Assembly: GCF_019800885.1 (NCBI RefSeq)
Contig: NZ_JAHVKE010000001.1
Coordinates: 62,001 to 126,000 of the forward strand
DNA length: 64,000 bases
Origin: Maritalea mobilis
GTDB lineage: Bacteria > Pseudomonadota > Alphaproteobacteria > Rhodobacterales > Rhodobacteraceae
Direction: 5' to 3'
The stretch's first letter is position 1, and each line of letters opens with the position of its first letter. The position numbers were made by a program, and so were the translations under genes. Positions 54,316 to 63,162 of this stretch are shown here, one piece after another. The notes under the pieces are model-generated. The model was not told where the DNA came from, did not search any database, and saw only the letters and a list, made by a program, of their open reading frames with translations.

Positions 54316-54948
54316 ATGGGATTTCACGAGGTTCGCTTTCCCGCCAACCTGAGCTTCGGCTCGGTCGGCGGGCCCGAGCGGCGCACCGAGGTGGTGACGC
54401 TGACCAACGGGTTCGAGGAACGCAACACCCCCTGGGCGCAGTCGCGCCGCCGCTATGACGCGGGCGTGGCGATGCGCTCGCTCGACGATATCGCGCGGCT
54501 GATCGCGTTTTTCGAGGCGCGGCGCGGGCAGCTTTACGGGTTCCGCTGGAAGGATTGGTCGGATTTCAAATCCTGCCTGCCCTCGGAAACGCCGGCCTTC
54601 CGCGACCAGCGGATCGGCACGGGCGACGGGGTGACGACGACCTTTCCCCTGTCGAAACGCTATGCATCGGGCGACATCCATTATGACCGCCCCATCGCCA
54701 AGCCGGTGCAAGGCACGGTGCTTGCCGGTGTCTCGGCCGAGGAACTGGTGCAGGGCGTCCATTACACCGTCGATCACGCGGCAGGGATCCTCACCTTCGC
54801 CGACGCCCCCGAGGCCGGCGAAGAGGTGACGGCTGGCTTCGAATTCGACGTGCCCGTGCGCTTCGACACCGACACGATCCAGGCCAGCGTCGCCTCCTTC
54901 CAGGCGGGCGAGGCCTTGAGCGTGCCCGTGGTGGAGATCCGGCTATGA
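54316..54948 (+). CDS. GTA distal tail protein (g12)
   Basis: A 210-aa DUF2460 protein: FHEVRFPANLSFGSVGGPER, YDAGVAMRSLDDIARLIAFF and YGFRWKDWSDFKSC are family hallmarks. It forms the ring joining tail tube and baseplate. Overlaps g13 by four bases. Confidence 0.9.
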   Translation: MGFHEVRFPANLSFGSVGGPERRTEVVTLTNGFEERNTPWAQSRRRYDAGVAMRSLDDIARLIAFFEARRGQLYGFRWKDWSDFKSCLPSETPAFRDQRIGTGDGVTTTFPLSKRYASGDIHYDRPIAKPVQGTVLAGVSAEELVQGVHYTVDHAAGILTFADAPEAGEEVTAGFEFDVPVRFDTDTIQASVASFQAGEALSVPVVEIRL

Positions 54949-55832
54949 GCGGGGTCGAGGGGCTCGACGCGCATCTGGCGACCGGCACGACCGGCGTCGC
55001 GCGCTGCTGGAAGCTGACCCGCGCCGATGGCGTCAGCTACGGCTTCACCGACCATGACCGCGACCTGAGCTTCGACGGGGTCACCTTTCGCGCGGGCACG
55101 GGCCTGTCGGCGGCGGCGCTGAGCCAGACCACGGGCCTTGCGGTCGACAATACCGAGGCCGTCGGCGCGCTGTCGGATGCCGCCGTCACCGAAGAGGACA
55201 TCAAGGCGGGCCGCTTCGACGGCGCGCGGATCGAGGCGTGGCTGGTACAATGGGCCGCGCCCGAGAACCGCGCGCTGACATTTCGTGGCACGCTGGGCGA
55301 GATCAGCCGGGGCGAGGGTGCCTTCACCGCCGAGTTGCGGGGCCTGTCCGAGGCGCTGAACCGGCCGCAGGGGCGCGTCTACCAGCGCGCCTGTTCCGCC
55401 GTTCTGGGCGACGCGGCCTGCCGCTTCGACCTGTCCACCCCCGGCTACGGGACCGAGGCCGCGCCCATCGCCGTCGAGAACGCGCGCGTCTTCACCTTCG
55501 ACGGCGCGCTGCCCTTCGAGCCGCGTTGGTTCGAACGGGGCCTTCTGCGCGTTCAGGACGGCCCCGGCGCGGGCCTTGGCGGGGCGATCAAGCGGGATCG
55601 GCTGGACGAAGACGGGAACCGCCGGGTGGAACTTTGGGACAGCCTGCGCGCCGAGGTGACACCGGGCACGCCCCTGCGTCTGAGCGCCGGCTGCGACAAG
55701 CGGATGGAGACCTGCAAGCTGAAATTCGCGAACTTGCTGAATTTCCGCGGCTTTCCCGACATTCCCGGCGAGGATTGGATGGCCGCGCACCCCTCGCGGC
55801 GCTCCGACAGTTTCGGCGGCTCTCGCAGATGA
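54945..55832 (+). CDS. GTA tail hub protein (g13)
   Basis: A 295-aa DUF2163 protein: CWKLTRADGVSYGFTDHDRDL, the four Cys near YQRACSAVLGDAACRFD and GCDKRMETCKLKF that bind an Fe-S cluster or metal in this family's known structure (as I recall), and NFRGFPDIPGEDW at the end. It forms the hub under the distal ring and overlaps g14 by four bases. Confidence 0.9.
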   Translation: MSGVEGLDAHLATGTTGVARCWKLTRADGVSYGFTDHDRDLSFDGVTFRAGTGLSAAALSQTTGLAVDNTEAVGALSDAAVTEEDIKAGRFDGARIEAWLVQWAAPENRALTFRGTLGEISRGEGAFTAELRGLSEALNRPQGRVYQRACSAVLGDAACRFDLSTPGYGTEAAPIAVENARVFTFDGALPFEPRWFERGLLRVQDGPGAGLGGAIKRDRLDEDGNRRVELWDSLRAEVTPGTPLRLSAGCDKRMETCKLKFANLLNFRGFPDIPGEDWMAAHPSRRSDSFGGSRR

Positions 55833-56269
55833 GCGCGCCCGAGATCGTCACCGCCGCGCGCGGCTGGCTGGGCACGCCCTACCTGCACCAGGCCTCGTGC
55901 CGGGGGGCGGGGACGGATTGCCTGGGCCTGATCCTCGGGCTTTGGCGCGACCGCTTCGGCGCGCTGCCCGAACCGGTGCCCGGTTACACGCAAGACTGGT
56001 CCGAGGCAGGCCGCGAGGAACGGCTCTGGCAGGCCGCGCGGCGGCACATGACCGAGAAACCCGCGGCCGAGGCCGCACCCGGCGACGTGCTCCTGTTCCG
56101 GATGCGGGCGGGCTGCGTCGCGAAACACATGGGCGTTCAGGCCGAGGCCGCACCGGGCCGGGCCAGCTTCATCCACGCCTGGTCGGGCCATGGCGTCGTC
56201 GAGACGCGCCTGACCGGCCCCTGGGCGCGGCGCGTCGTGGCGCGCTTCGCCTTTCCTGAAAGGATCTGA
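55829..56269 (+). CDS. GTA tail peptidase (g14)
   Basis: A 146-aa NlpC/P60 family peptidase. The catalytic Cys is in GAGTDCLGLIL, the His in AKHMGVQ, with a further FIHAW motif. It presumably opens recipient peptidoglycan during DNA entry. It is tied to g13 by overlapping start and stop (ATGA). Confidence 0.9.
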   Translation: MSAPEIVTAARGWLGTPYLHQASCRGAGTDCLGLILGLWRDRFGALPEPVPGYTQDWSEAGREERLWQAARRHMTEKPAAEAAPGDVLLFRMRAGCVAKHMGVQAEAAPGRASFIHAWSGHGVVETRLTGPWARRVVARFAFPERI

Positions 56270-56272
56270 GAC

Positions 56273-59200
56273 ATGGCGACACTCCTCCTCTCGGCGGCGG
56301 GCGCGGCCCTTGGCGGCATGACGCAGGCCTCGGTCTTCGGCCTGACGGGCGCGGTTCTGGGCCGCGCCGTTGGCGCCACGATCGGCCGCGTGATCGACCA
56401 ACGCCTGATGGGCGCGGGCTCCGAGGCGATCGAACAGGGCCGCGTCGAGCGCTTTCGCATCACCGGCGCGGGCGAGGGCGCGCCCGTCGCGCGGCTTTTC
56501 GGGCGGATGCGCCTAGGCGGTCAGGTGATCTGGGCCACGCAATTCGTCGAGCACCGCAAGAAATCGGGCGGCAGCAAGGGCGCGGCCCCGCAGCCCAAGA
56601 CCGTCCGCTATTCCTATTCCGTCAGCCTTGCCGTCGCGCTCTGCGAGGGCGAGATCGCGCGCGTGGGCCGGATCTGGGCCGACGGGGTCGAGATCGACCG
56701 CGAGACCGTCACCATGCGCCTGCACAAGGGCGGCGAGGACCAGCTGCCCGACCCGCTGATCGAGGCGGTCGAAGGCGCGGGCGAGGTGCCGGCCTATCGC
56801 GGCATCGCCTATGTCGTGTTCGAGGACCTGGACCTCTCGCCCTATGGCAACCGCGTGCCGCAATTCGCCTTCGAGGTGGTGCGCAACCCGCGGGTCGAGG
56901 CCCCCCACACCCCGCAAGCCGCCGAGATGATCCGGGCCGTGGCGATGATGCCGGGCACGGGGGAATACGCGCTCTCCACCAGCCGCGTCGCCTATGACGG
57001 CGCGCTCGGGTCGGGCGGGGCGGCCAATGTCTCAGCCGAGGGCGGCTTGTCGGATTTTTCGCAATCGCTGGCCACGCTGCGCGACACGCTGCCCAACCTC
57101 ACATCGGTCTCGCTGATCTATTCGTGGTTCGGCGACGACCTGCGCGCGGGGGCCTGCACGGTGAAACCCAAGGCCGAGGACCGCGACCGCAAGACGAAGA
57201 AACATCCCTGGACCGTCGGTTCGCTGGAGCGCAGGCAAGCCGAAGAGATCGCCCGCGACGCCGAGGGGCGGCCGATCTACGGCGGCACGCCCGCGGATGA
57301 AAGCGTGATCGAGGCCATCACCGCCGTTCGCGACGGCGGGCAGGAGGTGATGTTCTACCCCTTCCTGCTGATGGAAATCCTCGAAGGCAACGGCATGCCC
57401 GACCCGTGGGGCGGGGCCGAGCAGGCGCATCTGCCGTGGCGCGGGCGCATCACCGGCGATCTTGCCCCCGGCCAGCCGGGCGGCCCCGATGGCACCGCCG
57501 CCAACGCCGTCGCCACCGCGTTCTTCTTCGGCACGGTCACGGCTGCCGATTTCACGGTGACCGAGGGCAGGGTCGCTTATCACGGCCCTGACGAATGGTC
57601 CTATTCGCGCTTCATCCTGCACTGCGCCGCGCTCTGTGCGGCGGCGGGCGGCGTCGAGGCCTTCTGCATCGGTTCCGAGATGCGCAGCCTGACCCAGATG
57701 CGCGACGCCCTGGGCTTTCCGGCGGTGGACCGGCTCCGCGATCTTGCCGCCGAGGTGCGCACGCTTCTGCCAGAGGCCAGGCTGACCTATGCCGCCGATT
57801 GGTCGGAATATTTCGGCTACCACCCGCAGGACGGCTCGGGCGACGTGTATTTCCATCTCGATCCGCTCTGGGCGGACGAGAACATCGATTTCATCGGGAT
57901 CGACAATTACATGCCCGTGGCCGACTGGCGCGACGGGCACGACCATGCCGATGCGGCCGAGTGGAACACGATCCACGACCTTGCCTACCTGCGCGCCAAT
58001 ATCGAGGGCGGCGAGGGCGGCGACTGGTACTACCCGAGCGCCGAGGCCCGCGCCGCGCAGCGCCGGGTGCCGATCACCGATGGGCTTTTCGGCAAGGATT
58101 GGGTGTTCCGGGTCAAGGCATTGCGCGATTGGTGGGAGCAGCGCCACTACGACCGCCGTCGCGGTGTCGAGGGCGACATCCTCGACGCGGGCGACGCCCT
58201 GTCGGACACCTTTCGCGCAACCGCCATGGGCATTGAGGATCGCGTCGCCGTCAACGATGCCGGACGCTTTGCCTCGCGCGTCTTCGGCCTGTCCGGCGCG
58301 TCCTACTGCTACGCCAATCTCGATGTCGTTCCCGGGGCGCTCTATACCTTCCGCCTGCTGGTCAAGTCGGCCTCGGGGGCGCCGGAAACCGCGAGCCTGA
58401 ACTATTTCGACGGCGCCCATCACCGGCAGCTCTTTACCGCCGACGGCACGTGGCAGGAGGTTCAGCTTACCTTTCGGCCGGATCGCGACACGGTCAACCT
58501 CTACCCGGTCGACATGCGCGCGCCCGGAACCGATGCCGAAGCGTTGCTGATCGCGGATGTCGCGCTCATCAGCGATGCGTCCTCGACCCCCTGGGTGCCG
58601 CGCTCGAAACCCATCCGTTTCACCGAGTTCGGCTGCGCGGCCATCGACAAGGGTGCGAACCAGCCCAACGCCTTTCTCGACGCCAAGAGCGCCGAAAGCG
58701 CGATGCCGCGCCACTCCAACGGGCGGCGGGATGATCTGATGCAGGCGCAATACCTGCGTGCGGTCCTGTCCTACTGGGACGATCTGGCGACCAATCCGGT
58801 CTCCGAGATCTATGGCGGCCCGATGCTGGAGATGGACCATGCCCATGCCTGGGCCTGGGACGCGAGACCCTGGCCGGCCTTCCCGAACGACCGCGCGCGC
58901 TGGTCGGATGGCGAGAACTGGCGCCGGGGTCATTGGCTGACCGGGCGGCTCGATGCCGCGCCGCTGGACCTGGTGGTGGCCGAGATCTGCGAAAGCGCCG
59001 GGCTGGGGGCCGAGGACTATGACGTCTCGCGCCTGCATGGCCTTGTCCGCGGGCACCTGTCGGGGGAAACCGAACCGGCCCGCGCGCGGCTGCAATCGCT
59101 GATGCTGGCGCACGGCTTCCACGCGGTGGAGCGGGAGGGCAAGCTGGTTTTCCTGCCCCTGCCATCGCGCCCCGCCGCGGTGATCGAGGGGGAGAGCACC

Positions 59201-60583
59201 GCCATCGACGAGGACGGAAAAAGCGGGCTTACCCGCATCCGTGCCCCCGAGGCCGAGACCTTGGGCCGCCTGCGCATCGGCTATACCGAGGCCGAGGCGG
59301 CTTACGAGGCACGCGTCTCCGAGGCCGTGCATCCCGGCGACGGGGCGGACGTGGTCAACGACTCCAACCTGCCCATGGCGCTGACCGGCCCCGAGGGGCA
59401 GGCCATCGCCGAACGCTGGCTGGCCGAGGCGCGGGTGGCACGCGACGTGGTGAAACTGGCGCTGCCGCCCTCGCGCCGGTCGCTCGGCGCGGGCGACATG
59501 GTGGCGCTGGAGGACGGCAGCACATGGCGCATCGACCGGGTCGAGGCGGGGGCGCTGCGGCAGATCGAGGCCGTGCGGGTGGAACCGACGACGACCGACC
59601 CCTCCGACGAGGTCGAAGAGGCGATCAGCCAATCACTGTTCGTGCCGCCGCTGCCGGTTTCCTCCATCTTCCTCGACCTGCCGCACTTGACCGGCGACGA
59701 GGTCGCGCACGCGCCCCATATCGCGGTCGCGGCCGATCCCTGGCCCGGGTCGGCGGCGGTTTACGCTGCGCCCGGCCCGGACGGGTTCGAGTTGAACAAG
59801 CTGGTCGAACAGGGGGCGGTTGCGGGCACGCTGGAGACCCCGCTTTTCGCGGTGAAACCCGGCATCTGGGACCGCTCGGGCGCGGTGCGCGTGCGGATCG
59901 CCACCGGCGCGCTGTCCTCGGCCGAGGCGGAGGCGGTGCTCAACGGCGCGAACCTCGCCGCGATCGGGGCGGGGGACGGCGCGGGCTGGGAGGTGATCCA
60001 GTTCCGCGACGCGACGCTGGTCGGCCCCGAGTTGTGGGAGATCGGGCTGCGCCTGCGCGGTCAGCAGGGCACAGATGCCGACATGCCCCCGATCTGGCCG
60101 GAGGGGAGCCTTTTCGTCCTGCTCGACGGGGCGGTGGGGCAGGTCGATCTGCCCGCCTCGGCCCGTGGGCTGGCGCGCTACTGGCGCGTGGGGCCGGCGC
60201 GCCGCGCGCTCGACGATGCCAGCTATACCGAGAAGGTGCTGGCCTTCGAGGGCGTGGGCCTCAGACCCTACAGCCCCGCGCATCTGCGCAGTCGGCGGGT
60301 GGGGGCCGCGCGCGAGGTCACGTGGATCCGCCGCTCGCGCATCGACGCCGACAGCTGGGAAGGGCTGGACGTGCCGCTGGGCGAGGCGAGCGAGATGTAC
60401 CTGGTGCGGATCGTGGATGCCGGGGGGCTGCGCCGTGAGGCGACGCTGGGCAGCCGCGCCTTCACCTATACCGACGCGATGCGCGGGGCCGATGGCACCG
60501 CGCCCGCCTATTCCATCGAGGTTGCCCAGGTCTCCGACCGGTTCGGACCGGGCCCGTTTGCAAGGATCGAGATCAATGACTGA
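56273..60583 (+). CDS. GTA megatron / host-specificity protein (g15), with inserted carbohydrate-binding-like domain
   Basis: A 1436-aa baseplate protein. The first 50 residues are small and hydrophobic (membrane-active: LSAAGAALGGMTQASVFGLT). A GTA_TIM glycosidase-like barrel spans about 425-830 (FIGIDNYMPVADWRD around 540; FTEFGCAAIDKGANQPN near 780). Residues about 632-770 look like an insertion between YDRRRGVE and STPWVPRSKPI, which are adjacent in the family as I remember it. The insert (SYCYANLDVVPGALYTFRLL, ADGTWQEVQLTFRP) resembles a jelly-roll carbohydrate-binding module. The Phage-tail_3 part follows. It overlaps the next gene by eight bases. Confidence 0.9.
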   Translation: MATLLLSAAGAALGGMTQASVFGLTGAVLGRAVGATIGRVIDQRLMGAGSEAIEQGRVERFRITGAGEGAPVARLFGRMRLGGQVIWATQFVEHRKKSGGSKGAAPQPKTVRYSYSVSLAVALCEGEIARVGRIWADGVEIDRETVTMRLHKGGEDQLPDPLIEAVEGAGEVPAYRGIAYVVFEDLDLSPYGNRVPQFAFEVVRNPRVEAPHTPQAAEMIRAVAMMPGTGEYALSTSRVAYDGALGSGGAANVSAEGGLSDFSQSLATLRDTLPNLTSVSLIYSWFGDDLRAGACTVKPKAEDRDRKTKKHPWTVGSLERRQAEEIARDAEGRPIYGGTPADESVIEAITAVRDGGQEVMFYPFLLMEILEGNGMPDPWGGAEQAHLPWRGRITGDLAPGQPGGPDGTAANAVATAFFFGTVTAADFTVTEGRVAYHGPDEWSYSRFILHCAALCAAAGGVEAFCIGSEMRSLTQMRDALGFPAVDRLRDLAAEVRTLLPEARLTYAADWSEYFGYHPQDGSGDVYFHLDPLWADENIDFIGIDNYMPVADWRDGHDHADAAEWNTIHDLAYLRANIEGGEGGDWYYPSAEARAAQRRVPITDGLFGKDWVFRVKALRDWWEQRHYDRRRGVEGDILDAGDALSDTFRATAMGIEDRVAVNDAGRFASRVFGLSGASYCYANLDVVPGALYTFRLLVKSASGAPETASLNYFDGAHHRQLFTADGTWQEVQLTFRPDRDTVNLYPVDMRAPGTDAEALLIADVALISDASSTPWVPRSKPIRFTEFGCAAIDKGANQPNAFLDAKSAESAMPRHSNGRRDDLMQAQYLRAVLSYWDDLATNPVSEIYGGPMLEMDHAHAWAWDARPWPAFPNDRARWSDGENWRRGHWLTGRLDAAPLDLVVAEICESAGLGAEDYDVSRLHGLVRGHLSGETEPARARLQSLMLAHGFHAVEREGKLVFLPLPSRPAAVIEGESTAIDEDGKSGLTRIRAPEAETLGRLRIGYTEAEAAYEARVSEAVHPGDGADVVNDSNLPMALTGPEGQAIAERWLAEARVARDVVKLALPPSRRSLGAGDMVALEDGSTWRIDRVEAGALRQIEAVRVEPTTTDPSDEVEEAISQSLFVPPLPVSSIFLDLPHLTGDEVAHAPHIAVAADPWPGSAAVYAAPGPDGFELNKLVEQGAVAGTLETPLFAVKPGIWDRSGAVRVRIATGALSSAEAEAVLNGANLAAIGAGDGAGWEVIQFRDATLVGPELWEIGLRLRGQQGTDADMPPIWPEGSLFVLLDGAVGQVDLPASARGLARYWRVGPARRALDDASYTEKVLAFEGVGLRPYSPAHLRSRRVGAAREVTWIRRSRIDADSWEGLDVPLGEASEMYLVRIVDAGGLRREATLGSRAFTYTDAMRGADGTAPAYSIEVAQVSDRFGPGPFARIEIND

Positions 60584-61286
60584 CACGCCCAACCTGAGCC
60601 TTCCGATGCTGGCGCCCGCGCAGGCGCAGAAACATGTGACCGTGAACGAGGCGCTGGGCCGTCTGGACGGGCTGACGCAGCTGGTGCTGGCCTCGGTCAG
60701 CGAGGTGACGCCGCCGGCCTCGGCGCCCGAAGGGACATGCTATGGCGTGCCGGTTGGTGCGGTGAACGACTGGGCCGGGCAGGCGGGGACGGTGGCCATC
60801 GCGCTGGGCGGCGGCTGGGTCTTTGCACCGGCCCGGCGGGGCTGGCGCGCGATGGTGCTGGATGCGGGCGAACCCGCGATGTTCGACGGGGCGGGCTGGC
60901 GGATGGGGGCGCTGACGCTTTCGCCCGGGGGGGCGGCGCTGGCGATGCGGGCGGTGGAGATGGAGGTGGCGCTGACGCCCGGGGCGTCCGTCACGACGCC
61001 CATCGCCTTCCCGGCCCGCGCCATTGCCTTCGGCGTCACCGGGCGGGTCGTGGCCGAGATCGCCGGGACGGCGACGAGTTGGACGCTCGGCGTGGCGGGC
61101 GACCTGGCGCGCTATGGCTCGGGGCTGGGATTGGCGCAGAACTCGTGGGTCAACGGACCCGGCGCGCCGCAGGTCTATTGGGCGCCCGCGGCATTGGAGA
61201 TCACCGCCACGGGCGGCGAGTTCACGGGCGGCACCCTGCGGCTGGTGGCCCATTTCGCGGAATTGTCGCTGCCGGACCCGGTCTGA
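60576..61286 (+). CDS. DUF2793 protein, putative GTA spike or fiber
   Basis: A 236-aa protein. The N-terminal 110 residues are a DUF2793 domain (TPNLSLPMLAPAQAQKHVTVNEALGRLDGL), known from GTA-associated and phage fiber-like proteins; the rest is beta-rich (GVAGDLARYGSGLGLAQNSW). It overlaps g15 by eight bases and closes the operon. It likely forms a surface spike or fiber for binding recipient cells; which one is not certain from sequence. Confidence 0.75.
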   Translation: MTDTPNLSLPMLAPAQAQKHVTVNEALGRLDGLTQLVLASVSEVTPPASAPEGTCYGVPVGAVNDWAGQAGTVAIALGGGWVFAPARRGWRAMVLDAGEPAMFDGAGWRMGALTLSPGGAALAMRAVEMEVALTPGASVTTPIAFPARAIAFGVTGRVVAEIAGTATSWTLGVAGDLARYGSGLGLAQNSWVNGPGAPQVYWAPAALEITATGGEFTGGTLRLVAHFAELSLPDPV

Positions 61287-61320
61287 GGGATTGCGCCGCG
61301 TATCACGCGTCGTCCGGGGG

Positions 61321-61357
61321 AAGCACCGCAAGGGGCATCGAGCCCCTTGCGGTGCTT
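61321..61357 (+). terminator. long hairpin at the end of the GTA operon
   Basis: A perfect 15-bp stem: AAGCACCGCAAGGGG (61321-61335) with CCCCTTGCGGTGCTT (61343-61357), one more C-G pair inside. No T-run follows immediately; a second short hairpin CTCC...GGGAG followed by TTTTT lies at 61362-61378. Together they probably end GTA transcription. Confidence 0.8.
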
Positions 61358-61370
61358 ATGCCTCCGGCGG

Positions 61371-61392
61371 GAGTTTTTCAGCCAAGATGAAG
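61371..61392 (+). repeat. flank motif, right copy
   Basis: Right-hand copy of the motif at 45984-46005: GAGTTTT then, after three differing bases, GCCAAGATGAAG (19 of 22 identical). It lies 85 bp after the last GTA gene. See the left copy for the caveat that it may be a dispersed genomic repeat. Confidence 0.6.
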
Positions 61393-61491
61393 AGGGCGGG
61401 TCACCTCTGCGTCATTCTGTCCATTCAACCTTGGACCGCAGAGCGGGGATGCGCTATATGGCGTCGGGCGCGAGAATGACAGGAGGGCACC

Positions 61492-62310
61492 ATGGCCCGG
61501 ACACGCAGCCACCCGATGGAACTCGACCCGGTCTGGCGCCGGATCACCGACGAAGCCGAGGCCGCGATCGCGGCCGAGCCGCTTCTGGGCGGGTTGGTGC
61601 ATGCCTGCATCCTGCATCACGCAAGCCTCGAGGACGCCCTGGCCTATCGCCTCGCGCAGAAGCTGGCCTCGGGCGACATGTCGGAGCAGTTGTTGCGCGA
61701 GATCGCGGACGACGCCTACGCGGCCGACCCCAGCCTTGGGCAGGCGGCGCGGGCGGATATCACCGCCGTCTACGACCGCGACCCGGCCTGCCACCGTTAC
61801 ATCCAGCCCTTGTTGTTCTTCAAAGGGTTCCAGGCCGTGCAGGCCTATCGCGTGGCCAATTGGCTGTGGCGGCAGGGGCGCGCGGACATGGCCTATTTCA
61901 TCCAGATGCGCATGTCCGAGATCTTTTCGGTCGACATCCACCCGGCCGCGCGGGTCGGCAAGGGCATCATGATCGACCATGCCCATTCCATCGTCATCGG
62001 TGAAACGGCCGTGGTGGGCGACAATGTCTCGATGCTGCATTCCGTGACGCTGGGCGGGACCGGAAAGGAAGAGGAAGACCGCCACCCCAAGATCGGCGAT
62101 GGCGTTCTGATCGGGGCGGGTGCGAAGGTTCTGGGCAATATCCACGTGGGTCATTGCAGCCGCGTGGCCGCCGGGTCGGTGGTGTTGCACGAGGTGCCGC
62201 CCTGCACCACGGTGGCGGGCGTTCCAGCCAGGATCGTGGGCGAGGCGGGCTGCGATCAGCCGTCGTTGAACATGGATCATCTCTTTGCCGGAGGGGCGAA
62301 GAAGAGTTGA
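61492..62310 (+). CDS. cysE: serine O-acetyltransferase
   Basis: A 272-aa enzyme making O-acetylserine for cysteine synthesis. An N-terminal helical domain (WRRITDEAEAAIAAEPLLGG, HHASLEDALAYRLAQKL) is followed by left-handed hexapeptide repeats with the catalytic DHAHSIVIGETAVVGD, LHSVTLGGTGK, and the C-terminal tail that usually binds cysteine for feedback inhibition. GGAGGG lies six bases upstream. In R. capsulatus and relatives cysE commonly borders the GTA cluster. Confidence 0.95.
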   Translation: MARTRSHPMELDPVWRRITDEAEAAIAAEPLLGGLVHACILHHASLEDALAYRLAQKLASGDMSEQLLREIADDAYAADPSLGQAARADITAVYDRDPACHRYIQPLLFFKGFQAVQAYRVANWLWRQGRADMAYFIQMRMSEIFSVDIHPAARVGKGIMIDHAHSIVIGETAVVGDNVSMLHSVTLGGTGKEEEDRHPKIGDGVLIGAGAKVLGNIHVGHCSRVAAGSVVLHEVPPCTTVAGVPARIVGEAGCDQPSLNMDHLFAGGAKKS

Positions 62311-62353
62311 GGCGATGCCCGAGCGTCGCCGCGCAAGCATCTGACCTGGAATA

Positions 62354-62383
62354 AAAAAGCTGCGGGGATGCCTGCGGCTTTTT
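62354..62383. terminator. bidirectional terminator between cysE and the HELAH-motif gene
   Basis: AAAAAGCTGCGGG pairs with CCTGCGGCTTTTT, with two G-U pairs, between convergent genes. The T-run works on both strands. Confidence 0.85.
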
Positions 62384-62396
62384 CGCGTTTCTGGGC

Positions 62397-63101
62397 TCAG
62401 AAATGCTCGTAGTCGAGCAACACCTCGCCGCGCGCGACCTGGCCCAGGAAGCCGCAGGGATCGGGGCGGTCGCGGAAATGCAGCCAGGCTTTGCGCGCAA
62501 AGAGGCCCGGCGCCATGAACAGGATCATCGGGTGCAACTCGTCGCGCGAGATCGGGCGCGCGACCTCGGGTTGTGTGGCGAGAAAGGCGTCGCGATCGGA
62601 CGCGGGCAGGAACTCGATCTGGAGGGCGTAGGCCACGTATTCCTGTCCCACCAGGCAATTCGGCAGGGGACACTCCATCAGGTCGTCCATCGCGGCATGG
62701 GCCAGTTCATGGCGCAGGACGCTTTCGAAATAGGCGCCCGGGGTGATCATGGAAAACTCGCCCGTGGCCGACATGGCCGTGTCGTTATTATAGGTGTCGG
62801 GCGGCAGAAGCTCGATCCGGTGCTCGCCACAATGGTAAAGGCCGACGCAATTGAGGCCCAGATCGGGATTGATCGCGATCTCGATGTCCTCGGGGATCGT
62901 GAGGCCGCCGCATTGGTCGAACTGCCGTTGCGTGGCCGCGACGATGGCGCAGATCCGCCCGGTATCCTCCCCCGCGCCCTCGACCAGCACATTGCTGTCC
63001 GGGCAGGCGAGGGGCTGCGGCTGCGCCGGCGTGGCCAGGAAAAACGCGCAAGCCGCCACCGCGGCGCGCGTCTGCCTGTCCGGAGTGCCGCGTTTCCTCA
63101 T
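62397..63101 (-). CDS. secreted protein with HELAH metalloprotease-like motif, function unknown
   Basis: A 234-aa exported protein (signal region AAVAACAFFLATPAQPQPLA). It has the zinc-binding HExxH-type motif in VLRHELAHAAMDDLMECPLPNC, and paired cysteines (LACPD, GRICAIV, QCGG, NCVGLYHCGEH, CPLPNC, DPCGF) suggesting several disulfides. The HELAH sequence and a downstream Glu-rich segment (GQEYVAYALQIEFLP) would suit a metallopeptidase, with the Glu of EYVAYA as possible third ligand. Similar proteins occur in Rhodobacteraceae as uncharacterised family members. Activity is not proven. Confidence 0.6.
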   Translation of the reverse strand: MRKRGTPDRQTRAAVAACAFFLATPAQPQPLACPDSNVLVEGAGEDTGRICAIVAATQRQFDQCGGLTIPEDIEIAINPDLGLNCVGLYHCGEHRIELLPPDTYNNDTAMSATGEFSMITPGAYFESVLRHELAHAAMDDLMECPLPNCLVGQEYVAYALQIEFLPASDRDAFLATQPEVARPISRDELHPMILFMAPGLFARKAWLHFRDRPDPCGFLGQVARGEVLLDYEHF

Positions 63102-63162
63102 GCACGCAGATTGCGGGGCCGCTTGGGTTGGGTCAAGCGGCCCTTGGCGAAATCGTCGCGGA

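Noticed and set aside
57032-59632. An 866-codon open frame antisense to GTA g15
   Set aside because: Same reasoning: mirrors g15 codon usage and shows no domain or ribosome site.
46212-61286. An inserted prophage
   Set aside because: Gene content and order match Rhodobacter-type GTAs; integrase, repressor, replication and lysis genes are absent and composition matches the host.
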